Shown: piece after piece, positions 21,398 to 33,700 of the stretch
How positions within the stretch are numbered: position 1 is the first letter of the stretch
Layout of the letters: the number at the start of each line of letters is the position of its first letter
Source: Onthophagus taurus
Lineage: Eukaryota; Arthropoda; Insecta; Coleoptera; Scarabaeidae
Assembly: GCF_036711975.1 (NCBI RefSeq)
Contig: NC_091975.1
Location: 8,744,501-8,808,500 of the forward strand
Direction of reading: 5' to 3'
DNA: 64,000 bases
Notes under the pieces: generated by a model
Told to the model about the DNA's origin: nothing
The model's input: only the letters and a program-made list of their open reading frames with translations
Databases searched by the model: none
Made by a program: the position numbers and the translations under genes

Positions 21398-22846
21398 TAC
21401 AGGTTGATTTATTAGCTCACCATCAAACTTTGACATATGATAGCTAATGCAATTACCAAAAAAAAAATGTTAATGAACATATATCCTATTTCAATTATTT
21501 ACGAAATTATAACACTTTAAAGTTTTCTGCAGCGAATTTATTAATAGTCAGTAAAATCAAACATTCAACAAAAACAAAGTTGTCATTGTAATATATCAGT
21601 TCGGTGTAAGGTTTAATTATTACATACAAGAAGAAACTCAAAATGTACGCTTATAGCACTGAAGAGTATGCTGATATAATTTTCGTGTATTTTTTTTGCA
21701 ATTGAAACGGTCGACAATCAGTATCAGAATATCAAGAAAGATTTCCACAGCGTCATTTGCCATATTATTCAGTTTTTAGCGATTCTTTCAGAAGACTTTG
21801 AGAAACAGGTAATCCTATTCGACCGCATGTAGTTAATGTAGCGGACGAAGAAGCTGTAATTAATGCTGTCATTGATAATCCTTCCATCAGCACTCGAAGA
21901 ATAGCACACAACATACATGTAAGTCAACATTTTGCATGGCGCGTATTGAATCGACAAGTCCTTCATCCGTATCGTAAACAGAACGTTCAAGCTCTACAGC
22001 CAGGAGATAATCAGCAACGGTTAGCATTTTGTGAATGGTTATTGTAGTAACATGCCCAAAATAATGACTTCATTTCAAATGATCGCTGGACAGATGAATC
22101 ATGTTTTACACGAGATGGTATAAATAATTACCATAATGAACATATCTGGGCATTACAAAATCTGCATGCGATTAGACCAAGGAAATTTCAACAACGTTTC
22201 AGCATCAACGTTTGGGGTGGATTATTTAACAACAATTTACTAGGTTTGCATGTACTTGATGGACGTTTGAACGCTGTAAACTACAGATTTTTTTGAACAA
22301 CACACTTTTTGATTTACTTGAAGATATACCTCTTAATGTATGTAATTCAAAATATGTGGTACCAACACGATGATGCCCCCCTCATCGCGGAAGAGTAGTT
22401 GTCGAGTGGTTAAATCAATATTTTCCAAACAAGTAGATTGGTAATGGTCCATTTGCTTGGCCACCTAGATCCCCCGACCTTAATCCATTGGATTTCTACT
22501 TATTGGGTCATATGATACAAATTGTGTATCAAGTGGAAATTAACACACGAAAACAGTCATTAAACAGAATACAAATGGCTGCTACTGGAACAAGAAATCA
22601 ACCAGACATTTTTTTTGTGAAGCATGTATTCCTTCTTCAGAAGGACTCTATTTTGAACAATATTTGTAATATTTATGTGTTTTAAAAATAATGTAGCAGT
22701 TAATTATGGTATAAAAATGAAAACTTTAAAGTGTTATAATTTCGTAATTAATTAAAATAGGACATATGTTCATTAACATTTTTTTTTGTAATTGGATTAG
22801 CTATCATATGTCAAAGTTTGATGGTGAGCTGATAAATCATCCTGTA
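21398..22846 (+). mobile_element. Mariner-like transposon, copy 1
   Basis: TA-flanked, with inverted ends CAGGTTGATTTATTAGCTCA and its inverse. Related to the copy at 25918-27151. The inner inverted repeat extends through the AAATTATAACACTTTAAAG block. Confidence 0.88.
21643..22685 (+). pseudogene. Mariner-like transposase, degenerate
   Basis: Starts MYAYSTEEYADIIF. It then shows the helix-turn-helix segment ISTRRIAHNIHVSQHFAWRV, the first Asp in WTDESCFTRDGINNYH, FQQRFSINVWGGLF, the region of the second Asp (QHDDAP), and the third-Asp block around SPDLNPLDF. About 40-41 residues separate the last two Asp, which fits the DD41D (rosa-like) branch of Tc1/mariner; this placement is tentative. 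Many stops and frameshifts. Confidence 0.75.
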
Positions 22847-23289
22847 TAAATCAATAAATGGCTAAGGTATAGATTATCTGTAATAATTTCATAGATTTGT
22901 CATATACAGATAAAATTTGGTATACTGTGCAATTTTATAATGAGGAATCTGATAAGATCGGCATCCACCAACATCTCTTTTCGTGAAAAAAAAAATTGTA
23001 ACTAACAATTGATAATAATGAAATACTAGCAATAACAGCTATGTTCCAAAAAGCGGCCCCGACTCGTATTCAAATGCATTCAACTAAGAATAAAATCAAC
23101 GTCGCTGATTGTCGGGGAATTACCCGACAATCGGACAGTCCTGGTCGTCATCGGCCTGGCGCGCCAACCCGATCGAGTACACGTGGAGCGGTGTTGCCCC
23201 ATTAAGCGTGTTCACGAGGGAATCTCGTTTCGAATTTTTCGCCAGCTAGGTAGGCCTCTTAACACCTGCTCTGATTTTGACCAACAATT

Positions 23290-23710
23290 TTGTAAATTCA
23301 GAACTAAGTTGCCTAGTTTAACGTTATCCACAACACCTACAGTTAACAATAATAAAATTAAAGAAAAAATTCTTAAAAAACAGGATTTGGCAAAACAGTA
23401 TTACGACAATAAAACTAAAGAAAGAAAAGCCTTAAAAGAAGGAGATAATGTGGTAGTACGTGAAGAGGGAACAAAACAGTGAGTTAATGCTAAAGTTATA
23501 AGTAAAGCTGATACGCCAAGAGTTCTTGAATGAACCCAGACAACAAATAAATGTAATACCAGATAGTGGTACAGAATTGACTGATTGTGACTCAATACCA
23601 AATTGTAACCTAAATGATAAGACTGATGTAGACCCGAATACCAGTTTAAGGAGAAGTGTAAGACATCCGAAACTTCCAGCAAAATTTAAAGACTTTGTAA
23701 TGACTTAAGG
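23290..23710 (+). pseudogene. Integrase C-terminal end of the LTR retrotransposon
   Basis: RTKLPSLTLSTTP, ILKKQDLAKQYYDNKTKE, LKEGDNVVVREEG, then after a stop NAKVISKADTPRS. This is the usual end of a gypsy integrase (a GD-V-V block and W-AKV-PRSY). A separate short frame RRSVRHPKLPAKFKDFV precedes the polypurine tract. Confidence 0.7.
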
Positions 23711-23716
23711 GGAAGG

Positions 23717-23868
23717 TGTTATGTATGCAACATGGATTGCATGTGCTTCGGATAGTATAAGCATTAGTATTAGACAACTAGATGAACGTGTGTAATAGTT
23801 GTAACAGTAATTGATAATAAACAGTTAACTAAAGTGGTGTCTTAATTATTATAAGTAGAGACAAAACA
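23717..23868 (+). repeat. 3' LTR
   Basis: 152 bp, starts TGTTATGTATGC, ends GACAAAACA, followed by the CTAGT duplication. Confidence 0.9.
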
Positions 23869-24268
23869 CTAGTGTTAGTTCTAGTTTTAATTGTTATTAA
23901 GCGCTAGATTGTTGTATATTTTTATTAAAGTAGTAGAAAGGTTAAATATACGTATTAGAAAAGTACGTATATTAGATTATAATATAGTAGAACTAGATTC
24001 ATTTAGCCGTCTTAAGAGTCGTACGGCTAAATCCGAATGTTTCTAGTTCCATAATATAATAAGCTCCATATAACCAATACTCAACGGACCTTGGCACAGA
24101 ATAACCAGTACTGGCACCAGCAGTATCCTGCCAAATCTTTACCACCAATAGCAACAAAGCTTGGTAACTCGCTATAATATGGCGGTAAACTGCCTCTGTC
24201 ACTTCTGATTATTCTGTGGTTTGAAACGTTCATTGTTTTTAGTATACTTCCATAACCTTAATTGAATG

Positions 24269-25905
24269 TACAGGGTGGGCAAATTTGGGTGTTATAATAG
24301 GCTATCTCAGAAACTATAAGAGATATGAAAAAAGTAGGTGCCATGTCCCGATATCTTTTTTCGAGACTAACCCAATCCCGCAAACACCAAACCTCTATCT
24401 TCTTTTGTTTTTAAGTTATAGCCAAAAAGTCAAATTTTCGTGATTTTAAAAAATGCTCATATTTCATTTATTTTTAAAATTAGAGAAATGGGGTTGATAC
24501 GTTCTTAAGACACTTTTTTAAGTAGAATATACTGCTGTTGAAAAATTTTAAAAATATTTTATGATTTTAGAGATACAAGACAAAGTTGTATTTTTTTAAA
24601 TACAAACTATAGTAGAATGATATGTAGTAGATGGTGTTACTGAAAAGAGCATATTTTTAGCTTTCCTATGATGTATTGCACGCATGGTGTATTTGGGGAA
24701 AATAAGCGTTATTTTTTAATTCTAAAATATTAAAGATTAATATCCAAAATTTTAATTGTAGTAGGCGAGGAAACGTTAAATGCTACTTAGTTACTATAGT
24801 AACGTGAGTTTACTGATTATTTCATTCATGAATTTTTCGACACGAGTTTCCCGCTTAAAAATTCCTCATTATCTTTAAATACATAAAGCGATAAAATTAA
24901 AAAATGACTCTTTGAAAATGATAGATAAGGCTCCATATTCCATATAAACATCGTTTTAATGGAAAGTCCGCTGCCCAGTTTATGATCCCTAATCTTCCTC
25001 TATCCCACCCAATTTCAAAAAAAAAAGGTTGCTAATATGAAAAAACTTCTGAATCTTCATTGATAATTCATTCAGATTTCATTCATTGATACCCAACTGT
25101 TCTAACCTTACAACCAGTAAGTTTAGTAGAAGAAGATGACACAGTCTGTGATTGTTTAGTTCCTGAAGTTATTGTTCATATTTAATTATTCATTAATTAA
25201 TACGTTTCTTGCATTTTTAATAAACAAACTTTATCTACAAATAATATTTTATTGGTGAACAAAGTCAGGGATAAGACACTGAAAAATTTAAATCAACTAT
25301 TCTAAGTTTTTATTCGTTGGTACAAAACCAACTTTATCCTGCATAATGGTACAAGACCAACTTTCTGTCATATTCGTGCAAAACCATATAGCAATTAGGT
25401 AGTAATTACTGTCCGAACCCGCCTACTATAATCAAAATTTTGAACTTCAGCGCTTACTATTTTGGAATTGAAAATTAACGCTTATTTTCCGCAAATACAC
25501 CATACATGCGATACATCATTGGAAAGCTAAAAATATGCTCTTTTCATTAACATCATAATTAAGTATAGTTTGTATTTAAAAAAATACAACTTTGTGCTGT
25601 ATCTCAAAAATCATTAAATATTTTTAAAATTTTTCAACGTCAGTATATTCTACTTAAAAAAGTGCCATAAGAACGTATCAACCCCATTTCTCTAATTTTA
25701 AAAATAAACGAAATATGAGCATTTTTTGAAATCACGAAAATTTGACTTTTTGGCTATAACTTAAAACAAAAGAAGATAGAGGTTTGGTGTTTGCGGGATT
25801 GGCTTAGTGTCGAAAAAAGAGACCGAGACATGGCACCTACTTTTTTCGTATCTCTTATAGTTTCTAAGATAGCCTATAATAACACCCAAATTTGCCCACC
25901 CTGTA
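24269..25905. mobile_element. TA-flanked hairpin transposon, 1.6 kb
   Basis: Ends TA-CAGGGTGGGCAAATTTGGG and its inverse. Arms of about 560 bp: for example CTCTATCTTCTTTTG near 24390 is mirrored near 25770, and AATGGGGTTGATACG near 24488 is mirrored near 25675. The centre (24780-25420) shows no transposase. Confidence 0.85.
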
Positions 25906-25917
25906 CAGGCAGCAATA

Positions 25918-27151
25918 TACAGGGTGATTTATTAGCTCACCATTAAACTTTGACATATGATAGCTAATACAATTACCAAAAAAAAGTGTTAATGAACATT
26001 ATGTCCTATTTCAATTATTTACGAAATTATAACACTTTAATGTTTTCTGCGGCGATTTTATTAATAGTCACTAAAATCAAACATTCAACAAAAATAAAGT
26101 TGTCATTGTAATATGTCAGTTTGCTGTAAGATTTAATTATTACATACAAGAAGAAACTTAAAATGTATGCTTATAGTACTGAAGAGTATGCTGATATAAT
26201 TTTCGTGTATAGTTTTTGCAATGGAAATGCTCGACAATCAATAAGAATATCAAGAAAGATTTGCACAGCGTCATTTGCCATATTATTCAGTTTTTAGCGA
26301 TTCTTTCTGAAGACTTCGTAAACAGGTAATCCTGCTCTAGCAAAAGCTATTCGACCGCATGTAGTTAATGTGGACAAAGAAGAAGTGGACGATAAGTACT
26401 CGAAGAATAGCACAAAACATACATGTAAATCAAAATTTTGCATGGCGCGTATTGAATCGCGAAGTCCTTCATCCGTATCATAAACAGAATGTTCAAGCTC
26501 TATAGCCAGGAGATAATCAGCAACGGTTAGCATTTTGTGAATGGTTATTGCAGCAACATGCCCAAAATAATGACTTCATTTCAAATGTTCTCCGGACAGA
26601 TGAATCATGTTTTACACGAGATGGTATAAATAATTACCATAATGAACATATCTGGGTATTACAAAATCCGCATGCAATTAGACCAAGGAAATTTCAACAA
26701 CGTTTCAGCATCAACGTTTGCATGTACTTGATGGACGTTTGAACGCTGCAAATTACAAATCTTTTTTGAACAATACACTTTTTGATTTACTTGAAGATAT
26801 ACCTCTTATTGTAATTCAAAATATGTGGTACCAGCACGATGGTGCCTCACCTCATCGCAGAAGAGTGGTTAAACCAATATTTTCCATACAAGTGGATTGG
26901 TAATAATGGTCCATTTGCTTGGCCACCTAGATCCCCCGATTTTAATCCATTGGATTTCTACTTATGGGGTCGTATGAAACAAATTGTGTATCAAGTGGAA
27001 ATTAACACACGAGAACAGTTGTTAAACAGAATACAAAAAATGGCTGCTACTGAAATAAGAAATCAACCAGACATTTTAATTCGGCTTTTTTTGTAATTAG
27101 ATTAGCTATCATATGTCAAAGTTTGATGGTGAGCTAATAAATCACCCTGTA
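25918..27151 (+). mobile_element. Mariner-like transposon, copy 2
   Basis: TA-flanked, ends CAGGGTGATTTATTAGCTCA and its inverse. Only about 12 bp separate it from the preceding hairpin element. It has several internal deletions relative to copy 1. Confidence 0.88.
26163..27096 (+). pseudogene. Mariner-like transposase, degenerate, copy 2
   Basis: Contains LRTDESCFTRDGINNYH, the second Asp in MWYQHDGASPHRRR, and EWLNQYFPYKWIGNNGPFAW followed by PPRSPDFNPLDFYLWG. Broken by frameshifts and lacking the NVWGG block, so inactive. It preserves the catalytic blocks better than copy 1. Confidence 0.78.
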
Positions 27152-27159
27152 TTTAGATT

Positions 27160-27700
27160 TTGAAGAAGCGTTGCTAAGGATTAGAAAATCTGGATAAGAT
27201 GAATTTAGACATCCGATATTTGTTCTGGATAGAGTATCTGCGATAACATTTGAATTTCCTCTGAAGTAAACTGTTGAATGTAACTTAAATAGGTTTGATG
27301 AGAAGTTTTGTCTGTGGACGAAAAAATTGATGTGACAATGAATTTGTGGTCTATATATACCGTAAATTGATTTCCATGTAAGAAATTTTTGAAAAATTTG
27401 ATGGCAGAGTAGATTGCTAATAGTTCTCTGTCAAAAGTTGAATATCTGATTTGGCATGAAGTAAATTTTTCGGAAAAGAATGATAACGATTAAGATTTTT
27501 CATTGATTAGATATTTGGCAGAAGAATTTTGGTTGAAGAAAAAACGTTGTCGTGTCGCAACTTAATTTGTTAAATCATTGTTTTAAATTTTGTCTTCTTC
27601 ATTTCGACTTGCACAAGGATATCGTCTAAATATACAAAAATGAAGGTTATTTCTAAAAGTAATTGATGAACCTTTGAAAGGTTTGCGCTAATTTTAACTA
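27160..27700 (-). pseudogene. Ty3/gypsy reverse transcriptase and RNase H fragment
   Basis: On the minus strand near 27600-27640 the frame reads ITFIFVYLDDILVQVEM (RT catalytic YLDD). Further on, after frameshifts, comes FSEKFTSCQIRYSTFDREL with LAIYSAIKFFKNFLHGNQF and TVYIDHKF, the RNase H start of gypsy Pol. No LTRs are adjacent. It is unlikely to belong to the element at 18935, which lacks this part, although that cannot be excluded. Confidence 0.75.
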
Positions 27701-27788
27701 TACACAGTACTCATTGTCAGTACGAGTGCGCTTTGCTAACAGCTAAGTGAAAAAGTACTTTGAATTTTGACATAAAACTTTGGTATTA

Positions 27789-28214
27789 TACAGGGTGTCA
27801 CACAAAAAACGCCCCAAGCTGTAACTCTGTCATTTACATTCCGATTTTCATGAGCAGGTTATCAAATGAAATGGTTTCATGAATACTATGATTCATGCTA
27901 CAAATAAATTTTTTCTTCAATTTTAAGCGATTATTAACTTTTGCTTTTCAAAGTGCTCTATATATTTTTCTTTACGTCATTGGATAGAAATTGTTTTTCT
28001 GAATCCACTGATGTGCAATACATCCACTTTGAATGTAATTTTAGCAGAAAAAATACACCTGTATATACAGGTTGTCGCACAAGAACGCTGTAAGCTGTAA
28101 CTCTGTCATTTACCTTCCGATTTTTATGAACGAGGCAACAAATGAAATGGTCCTGAAAATCGAATATAAATGACAGAGTTACAGCTTGGGGCGATTTTTG
28201 TGTGACACCCTGTA
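27789..28214. mobile_element. TA-flanked hairpin element, 426 bp, with duplicated terminal segment
   Basis: Ends TA-CAGGGTGTCACACAAAA and its inverse. A third, direct copy of the end sequence (AGCTGTAACTCTGTCATTTA) lies at about 28090-28110, so the element carries an extra terminus inside. Confidence 0.82.
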
Positions 28215-29548
28215 TATAGATATACATTTTCGTATGTAAGTACTATCGATTAAAATGAATTTAAAAAAATCGATTTTTTGTCTTCTAAACCAAGTTCGCC
28301 TTTAAAGAGTTTAAGAAAAACTCACTTTTTTTTAACGTCCTCAAGAAATTCTCAAGCGTGAGCAAGAACTGTGGCGTTTCTTTGATTACTTTAACAGCCA
28401 TGAATACTTAATTAGTTTTTTAAGATTCGTTTAAAAAAAAATACGTGGGAGTAAGTAATAGGGAGTCATATATAAAGATTTTTTATGTCTTTGTTGCTGA
28501 ACGAGACAAAAATAATTTTCTTTTGGACTATATTTTTGTTATCTAATACTTATTCCCGTTTCGGTAACTTCCTGTTTTAGTCCAGACAGCTTGGCTCCGT
28601 TTTTGTAAACTGATATTTTCTGTCCACCGAGAATTGACAGGATTTAATAAATGTATCCTGTCGGTCAACAATGGAGAAGAATCTCGGCGAAATTTGAACT
28701 AAAAATGCGTGAAATCTAATTCTCGTTTTTGAAATTTTTGAAATTTTTAAAATTTTTAAAATTTTATTAAGAGGAAAAATCATTTTTTAACTACCTCTTA
28801 AAACCCAAAAATAAACTGACACAAGGTGCGAGATTTCGTGCGTTTCGAATAATTAGCGCGGTGACAGCGTCGTTAACTTTGACATATCGCTAATTATCCT
28901 AAAACCGTTCTCCCCTTTAACATTTTTTTTTAAATGTTTTCTTTGAAACGTTTCCGGCGCCGACGTTTTCGAAAATTACTTGTTTTCAACTGTAAATTAT
29001 GTTTTCGGGTCAAAATTAAAGACCACCCCTTTAAAAATATTTAAAAAAAAAACCAAAAAGGTGGCGCCAGATCTTTTTTTTTTACAAAAATATTTCTATA
29101 AAAAGATTAATTTAAATCAACAAGTTTCCTGTCGGGATTTCTTTGAATACTTATTACTTACTTAATAGTTACGATTTACCCAAAAAAAACGTTTTAATAA
29201 AAATATTTATAAATCAATCTTTACCTTTGTTTTAAAGTAAACAGGACGAGACGCACCAAATGATGTTTAACCCCGACGAAGAAGTGAATAAACTTGTCAA
29301 CTCTTCATTCGTATCGTCGAAGTATTCATTTTTGTTTATTCAGATTAGATGAGGTACTGGTTTTTCTAGTTATATGTTATAAGGTCAATGAAACTACTAA
29401 TATCACTCGAAACGTTAATCCTTGGCCAAGATGAAAGTGAAAAATGTCTTTCGAATTCCGCTAAATCGCTCATAATAATTCGTAAACAATGAACTCGATT
29501 ATCAAGATCTATACCTCATTCGATCCGCCATAGTTTCTTCTATCAAAA
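28215..29548. other. Largely single-copy non-coding stretch
   Basis: Contains GC-richer islands (28805-28960, with TAATTAGCG and CGCTAATTA as an inverted pair) and a frame near 29246-29350 that is open on both strands, so no exon can be called there. It also has one weak exon candidate at 28326-28401. Confidence 0.4.
28326..28401 (-). CDS. Weak candidate first exon
   Basis: ATG on the minus strand at 28401 opens MAVKVIKETPQFLLTLENF and LRTLKK, ending at a GTGAGT donor. No downstream partner was found, and the region to the left is transposons. Unrecognised product. Confidence 0.2.
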
Positions 29549-29657
29549 TCGTAAAATATCCCATCTCACGATTTCGTCCAATTTTCACATTTTCGAATTT
29601 TTCTCGATATTTATACATCTGAGAGCAAAAGTGTCAAGAATGATTATAACCTAAACA
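29549..29657. repeat. Isolated satellite B monomer
   Basis: CACGATTTCGTCCAATTTTC and ATCTGAGAGCAAAAGTGT match the unit of the 30731-35880 array. It stops at the insertion point of the next hairpin element. Confidence 0.7.
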
Positions 29658-30431
29658 TACAGGGTGCCCATTATGTATGGAATATAGCATATATCTTGGT
29701 AAGTATCAACTTTATAAAAAAACATTTTATACAAAAGTTGTTTAATATTTTATTTGGCATAATAAGACTGCATTCAATTGTTTTTAATTCAGAAAACAAA
29801 TGAGTAACGAATAATACTTACATTTTTTTAAATGGCAATGTTTTCTTTCGTTAGGCTCATTTGATAAAGATTACTTGTCTCTTTACGATGGCGTAAAATT
29901 TTTGTACCGTTACGTTAGAAAATTTTTGAAAAAAATGTTAAAATTGTTTATTAATAAAAATAAATGAATAACATTAATCTAGATACCCGAGATCTCAAAT
30001 TATTACCGTAAATTAAATTTACGTGCAAAATAAAACAAATAAACGAAAAATTAGTGTACATCTCCAATAATTCGAGATACTTCGAGGTATTTGACGATCT
30101 CGGATATCTAGATTACTGTTATTAGTTAAATTTTCTTAATAAGCAATTTTTACATGTTTTCAAAAATTTTCTGATACAAGGGTACTAAAATTTTACGTCA
30201 TCGTAAAGAGAAAAGAAATCTCTATCAAATGAGCCTAACGAAAGGGTACATTGCCATTTAAAAAACTTCAAGTGTTATTCGTTGCTCATTTGTTTTCTGA
30301 AATAAAAACAATTGAATGCTGTCTTATTATGGCAAATAAAATATTAAACAACTTTTGTATAAAATGTCTTTTTATAAAGTTGATACCTATCAAGATATAT
30401 ACTATATTCCATACATAATGGGCACCCTGTA
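29658..30431. mobile_element. TA-flanked hairpin element, 0.77 kb
   Basis: Ends TA-CAGGGTGCCCATTATG and its inverse. Arms are mirrored over nearly the full length (CGTTAGGCTCATTTGATA at 29858 and its inverse at about 30220). A solo arm lies at 20990-21280. Confidence 0.85.
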
Positions 30432-30646
30432 TAATGATTATATGTTTCACTTGACACATCTGCTACATCCCAATTCTCATTTTCTAAGTTTAGGTAATAC
30501 ATTAATTGTTAAAACTTTCGATATACATACATCAGTTTCAATACATCATTCTATTTCATTTTACAGTCCATTAATGATATATAAAAATTTGAATATAATT
30601 GAATGTAAATTTGAATGTGTTTCCTAACCTCAACCTTATACAACGA

Positions 30647-30684
30647 GACTCCTGGCGATGGTCTAGGCCGAAACCGGTAGAGTT
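30647..30684 (+). ncRNA. Hammerhead-ribozyme-like motif, copy 5 (degenerate core)
   Basis: GACTC (helix I), CTGGCGA (one core change, A to G), extra T, GGT-CTAG-GCC (helix II), GAA, ACCGGT, A, GAGTT (pairs with GACTC). Helix I differs completely from the 4785 family yet still pairs. Confidence 0.45.
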
Positions 30685-30730
30685 AATAAACTTATATAAT
30701 ATATTGGAGTATAAACATTGTTTATTTTTT

Positions 30731-33700
30731 GGTAAACCGTGATGTAAAATCACGATTTCGTCAAATTTTCGTGTTTTCGAAGTTTACTTAATATTGATGT
30801 ATCTGAGAGCAAAAGTGTAAAAGAGCAATATTGTAAAGATAAAGTTTACTACAACTTTTTTTAGTAAAACTTTTTTTCTAAAATGTTCTAAATTTTGTGC
30901 TTTTCCAACAAGATGCAAAATCACAATTTCGTCCAATTTTCATGTTTTCGAACTTTTCTTGATATTGATGCATCTGAGAGCAAAAGTGTAAAAGAGCAAT
31001 ATTGTAAAGAATGAAGTTTGCTACAACTTTTGTACTAAAACTTTTTTTGGTAAAACGTCCCAAATTCTGTGCTTTTCCAACAACAAGATGCAAAATCACG
31101 ATTTCGTCCAATTTTCACGTTTTCGAACTTTTCTTGATATTTATGCATCTGAGAGCAAAAGTGTAAAAGAGCAATATTGTAAAGAATGAAGTTTGCTACA
31201 ACTTTTGTACTAAAACTTTTTTGGTAAAACGTTCCAAATTCTATGCTATTCCAACAACAAGATGTAAAATCACGATTTCGTCCAATTTTCGCCTTTTCGA
31301 ACTTTTCTTGATATTGACGCATTTGAGAGCAAAAGTGTAAAAGAGCAATATTACTAAGAATAGAATTTGCTACAACTTTTGTACTAAAACTTTTTTTCTA
31401 AAACGTTCTGAATTCTGTGCTTTTCCAACAACAAGATGTAAAATCACGATTTCGTCCAATTTTCACATTTTCGAACTTTTCTTGATATTGATGCATCTAA
31501 GAGCAAATGTATAAACGGGCAATGTTGTAAAGAATAAAGTTTGCTACAACTTTTGTACTAAAACTTTTTTGGTAAAACGTTCCAAATTCTGTGCTTTTTC
31601 AACAAGAAGATGTAAAATCACGATTTCGTCAAATTTTGACATTTTCGAACTTTTCTTGATATTGATGCATCTAAGAGCAAAAGTGTAAAAGGGCAATATT
31701 GTAAAGAATAAAGTTTGTTACAGCTTTTGTACTAAAACTTTTTTGGTAAAACGTTCCAAATTCTGTGCTTTTCCAACAACAAAATGTAAAATCACGATTT
31801 CGTCCAATTTTCGCCTTTTCGAACTTTTCTTGATATTGATGCATCTGAGAGCAAAAGTGTAAAAGGGCAATATTGCAAAGAATAAAGTTTGCTACAACTT
31901 TTATATTACAACTTTTTTTCTAAAACGTTCCAAATTCTGTGCTTTTCCAACAAGATGTAAAATTACGATTTCGTCCAATATTCATGTTTTCGAACTTTTC
32001 TTGATATTGATGCATCTGAGAGCAAAAGTGTAAAAGAGCAGTATTATAAACAATGAAGTTTGCTACAATTTTTGTACTAAAACTTTTTTGGTAAAACGTT
32101 CCAAATTTTGTGCTTTTCCAACAACAAGATGTAAAATCACGATTTCGTCCAATTTTCACATTTTCGAACTTTTCTTGATATTGATGCATCTAAGAGCAAA
32201 TGTGTAAACGGGCAATATTGTAAAGAATAAAGTTTGCTACAACTTTTTTACTAAAACTTTTTTTCTAAAACGTTCCAAATTCTGTGCTTTTCCAACGAGA
32301 TGTAAAATTACGATTTCGTCCAATTTTCACATTTTCGAACTTTTCTTGATATTGATGCATCTGAGAGCAAAACTGTAAAAGAGCAATATTGTAAAGAATA
32401 AAGTTTGCTACAACTTTTGTACTAAAACTTTTTTGGTAAAACGTTCCAAATTCTGTGCTTTTCCAACAACAAGATGTAAAATCACGATTTCGTCCATATT
32501 TCACGTTTTCGAACTTTTCTTGATATTGACGCATCTGAGAGCAAAAGTGTAAAAGAGCAATATTATAAAGAATGAAGTTTGCTACAACTTTTGTACTAAA
32601 ACTTTTTTGGTAAAACGTTCCAAATTTTGTGCTTTTCCAACAACAAGATGTAAAATCACGATTTCGTCCAATTTTCACGTTTTCGAACTTTTCTTGATAT
32701 TGACGCATCTGAGAGCAAAAGTGTAAAAGAGCAATATTATAAAGAATAAAGTTTGCTACAACTTTTGTACTAAAACTTTTTTGGTAAAACGTTCCAAATT
32801 CTGTGCTTTTCCAACAACAAGATGTAAAATCACGATTTCGTCCATTTTTCACGTTTTCGAACTTTTCTGGATATTGATGCATCTAAGAGCAAAACTGTAA
32901 AAGGGCAATATTGTAAAGAATAAAGTTTGCTACAACTTTCGTACTAAAACTTTTTTGGTAAAACGTTCCAAATTCTGTGCTTTTCCAACAAGATGTAAAA
33001 TCACGATTTTGTCCATATTTCACGTTTTCGAACTTTTCTTGATATTGACGCATCTGAGAGCAAAAGTGTAAAAGAGCAATATTGTAAAGAATAAAGTTTG
33101 CTACAACTTTTATACTAAAACTTTTTTTCTAAAACGTTCCGAATTCTGTGCTTTTCTAACAACAAGTTGTAAAATCACGATTTCGTTCAATTTTCACGTT
33201 TTCGACCTTTTCTTGATATTGATGCATCTGAGAGCAAAAGTGCAGAAGGGCAATATTGTAAAGAATAAAGTTTGCTACAACTTTTATATTAAAACTTTTT
33301 TTCTAAAACGTTCCGAATTCTGTGCTTTTCCAACAACAAGATGTAAAATCACGATTTCGTCCAATTTTCATGTTTTCGAACTTTGCTTAATATTGATGCA
33401 TCTGAGAGCAAAAGTGTAAAAGGGTAATATTGTAAAGAATAAAGTTTGCTACAACTTTTGCACTAAAACTTTTTTTCTAAAACGTTCCAAATTCTGTGCT
33501 TTTCCAACAAGAAGATGTAAAATCACGATTTCGTCCATATTTCACGTTTTCGAACTTTTCTTGATATTGATGTATCTAAGAGCAAAAGTGTAAAAGGGTA
33601 ATATTGTAAAGAATAAAGTTTGTTACAGCTTTTGTACTAAAACTTTTTTGGTAAAACGTTCCAAATTCTGTGCTTTTCCAACAACAAGATGTAAAATCAC

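Larger units (their letters stand above)
20276..23289. mobile_element. Foreign block inside the integrase region
   Basis: Separates NYRNTA from the integrase continuation that begins near 23290 (RTKLPSLTLSTTP). It contains a TATA-like GTATAAATAC at 20579 with a GC-richer tail (20600-20700), one arm of the hairpin family of 29658 (about 20990-21280), a mariner-like element (21398-22846), and a GC-rich segment (23040-23240) of unknown origin. No single-element boundaries were found. Confidence 0.5.
18935..23868 (+). mobile_element. Ty3/gypsy-type LTR retrotransposon, internally deleted and interrupted
   Basis: Direct repeats at 18935-19083 and 23717-23868 (TG...CA ends) are flanked by a perfect 5 bp duplication CTAGT (18930-18934 and 23869-23873). 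TGGCGCTGCGAAC after the left LTR is the likely primer-binding site; AAGGGGAAGG before the right LTR is the polypurine tract. Gag is present, protease through most of integrase is deleted, and a 3 kb foreign block interrupts the integrase end. Confidence 0.9.
18596..24200. mobile_element. Probable TIR element hosting the LTR retrotransposon
   Basis: CGCCATCTTATCGCGAGTTACC (18627) and AAAGTCCGTTGAGTA (18650) recur inverted near 24160-24190 (GGTAACTCGCTATAATATGGCG) and 24082-24096 (TACTCAACGGACCTT). Inside these arms are copies of a CTAGAACTAG-rich sequence (18735-18900 and 23874-24055). The LTR element is inserted in one of them. Boundaries and superfamily are uncertain. Confidence 0.45.

Noticed and set aside
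23040..23260. GC-rich segment considered as a SINE or tRNA-derived element
   Set aside because: A box-B-like GTTTCGAATTT is present but no box A at the right distance upstream, and no poly(A) or duplication.
29246..29355. Exon-like frame DETHQMMFNPDEEVNKLVN on the plus strand
   Set aside because: The minus strand is equally open there (NEYFDDTNEELTSLF), so strand and reality cannot be decided.
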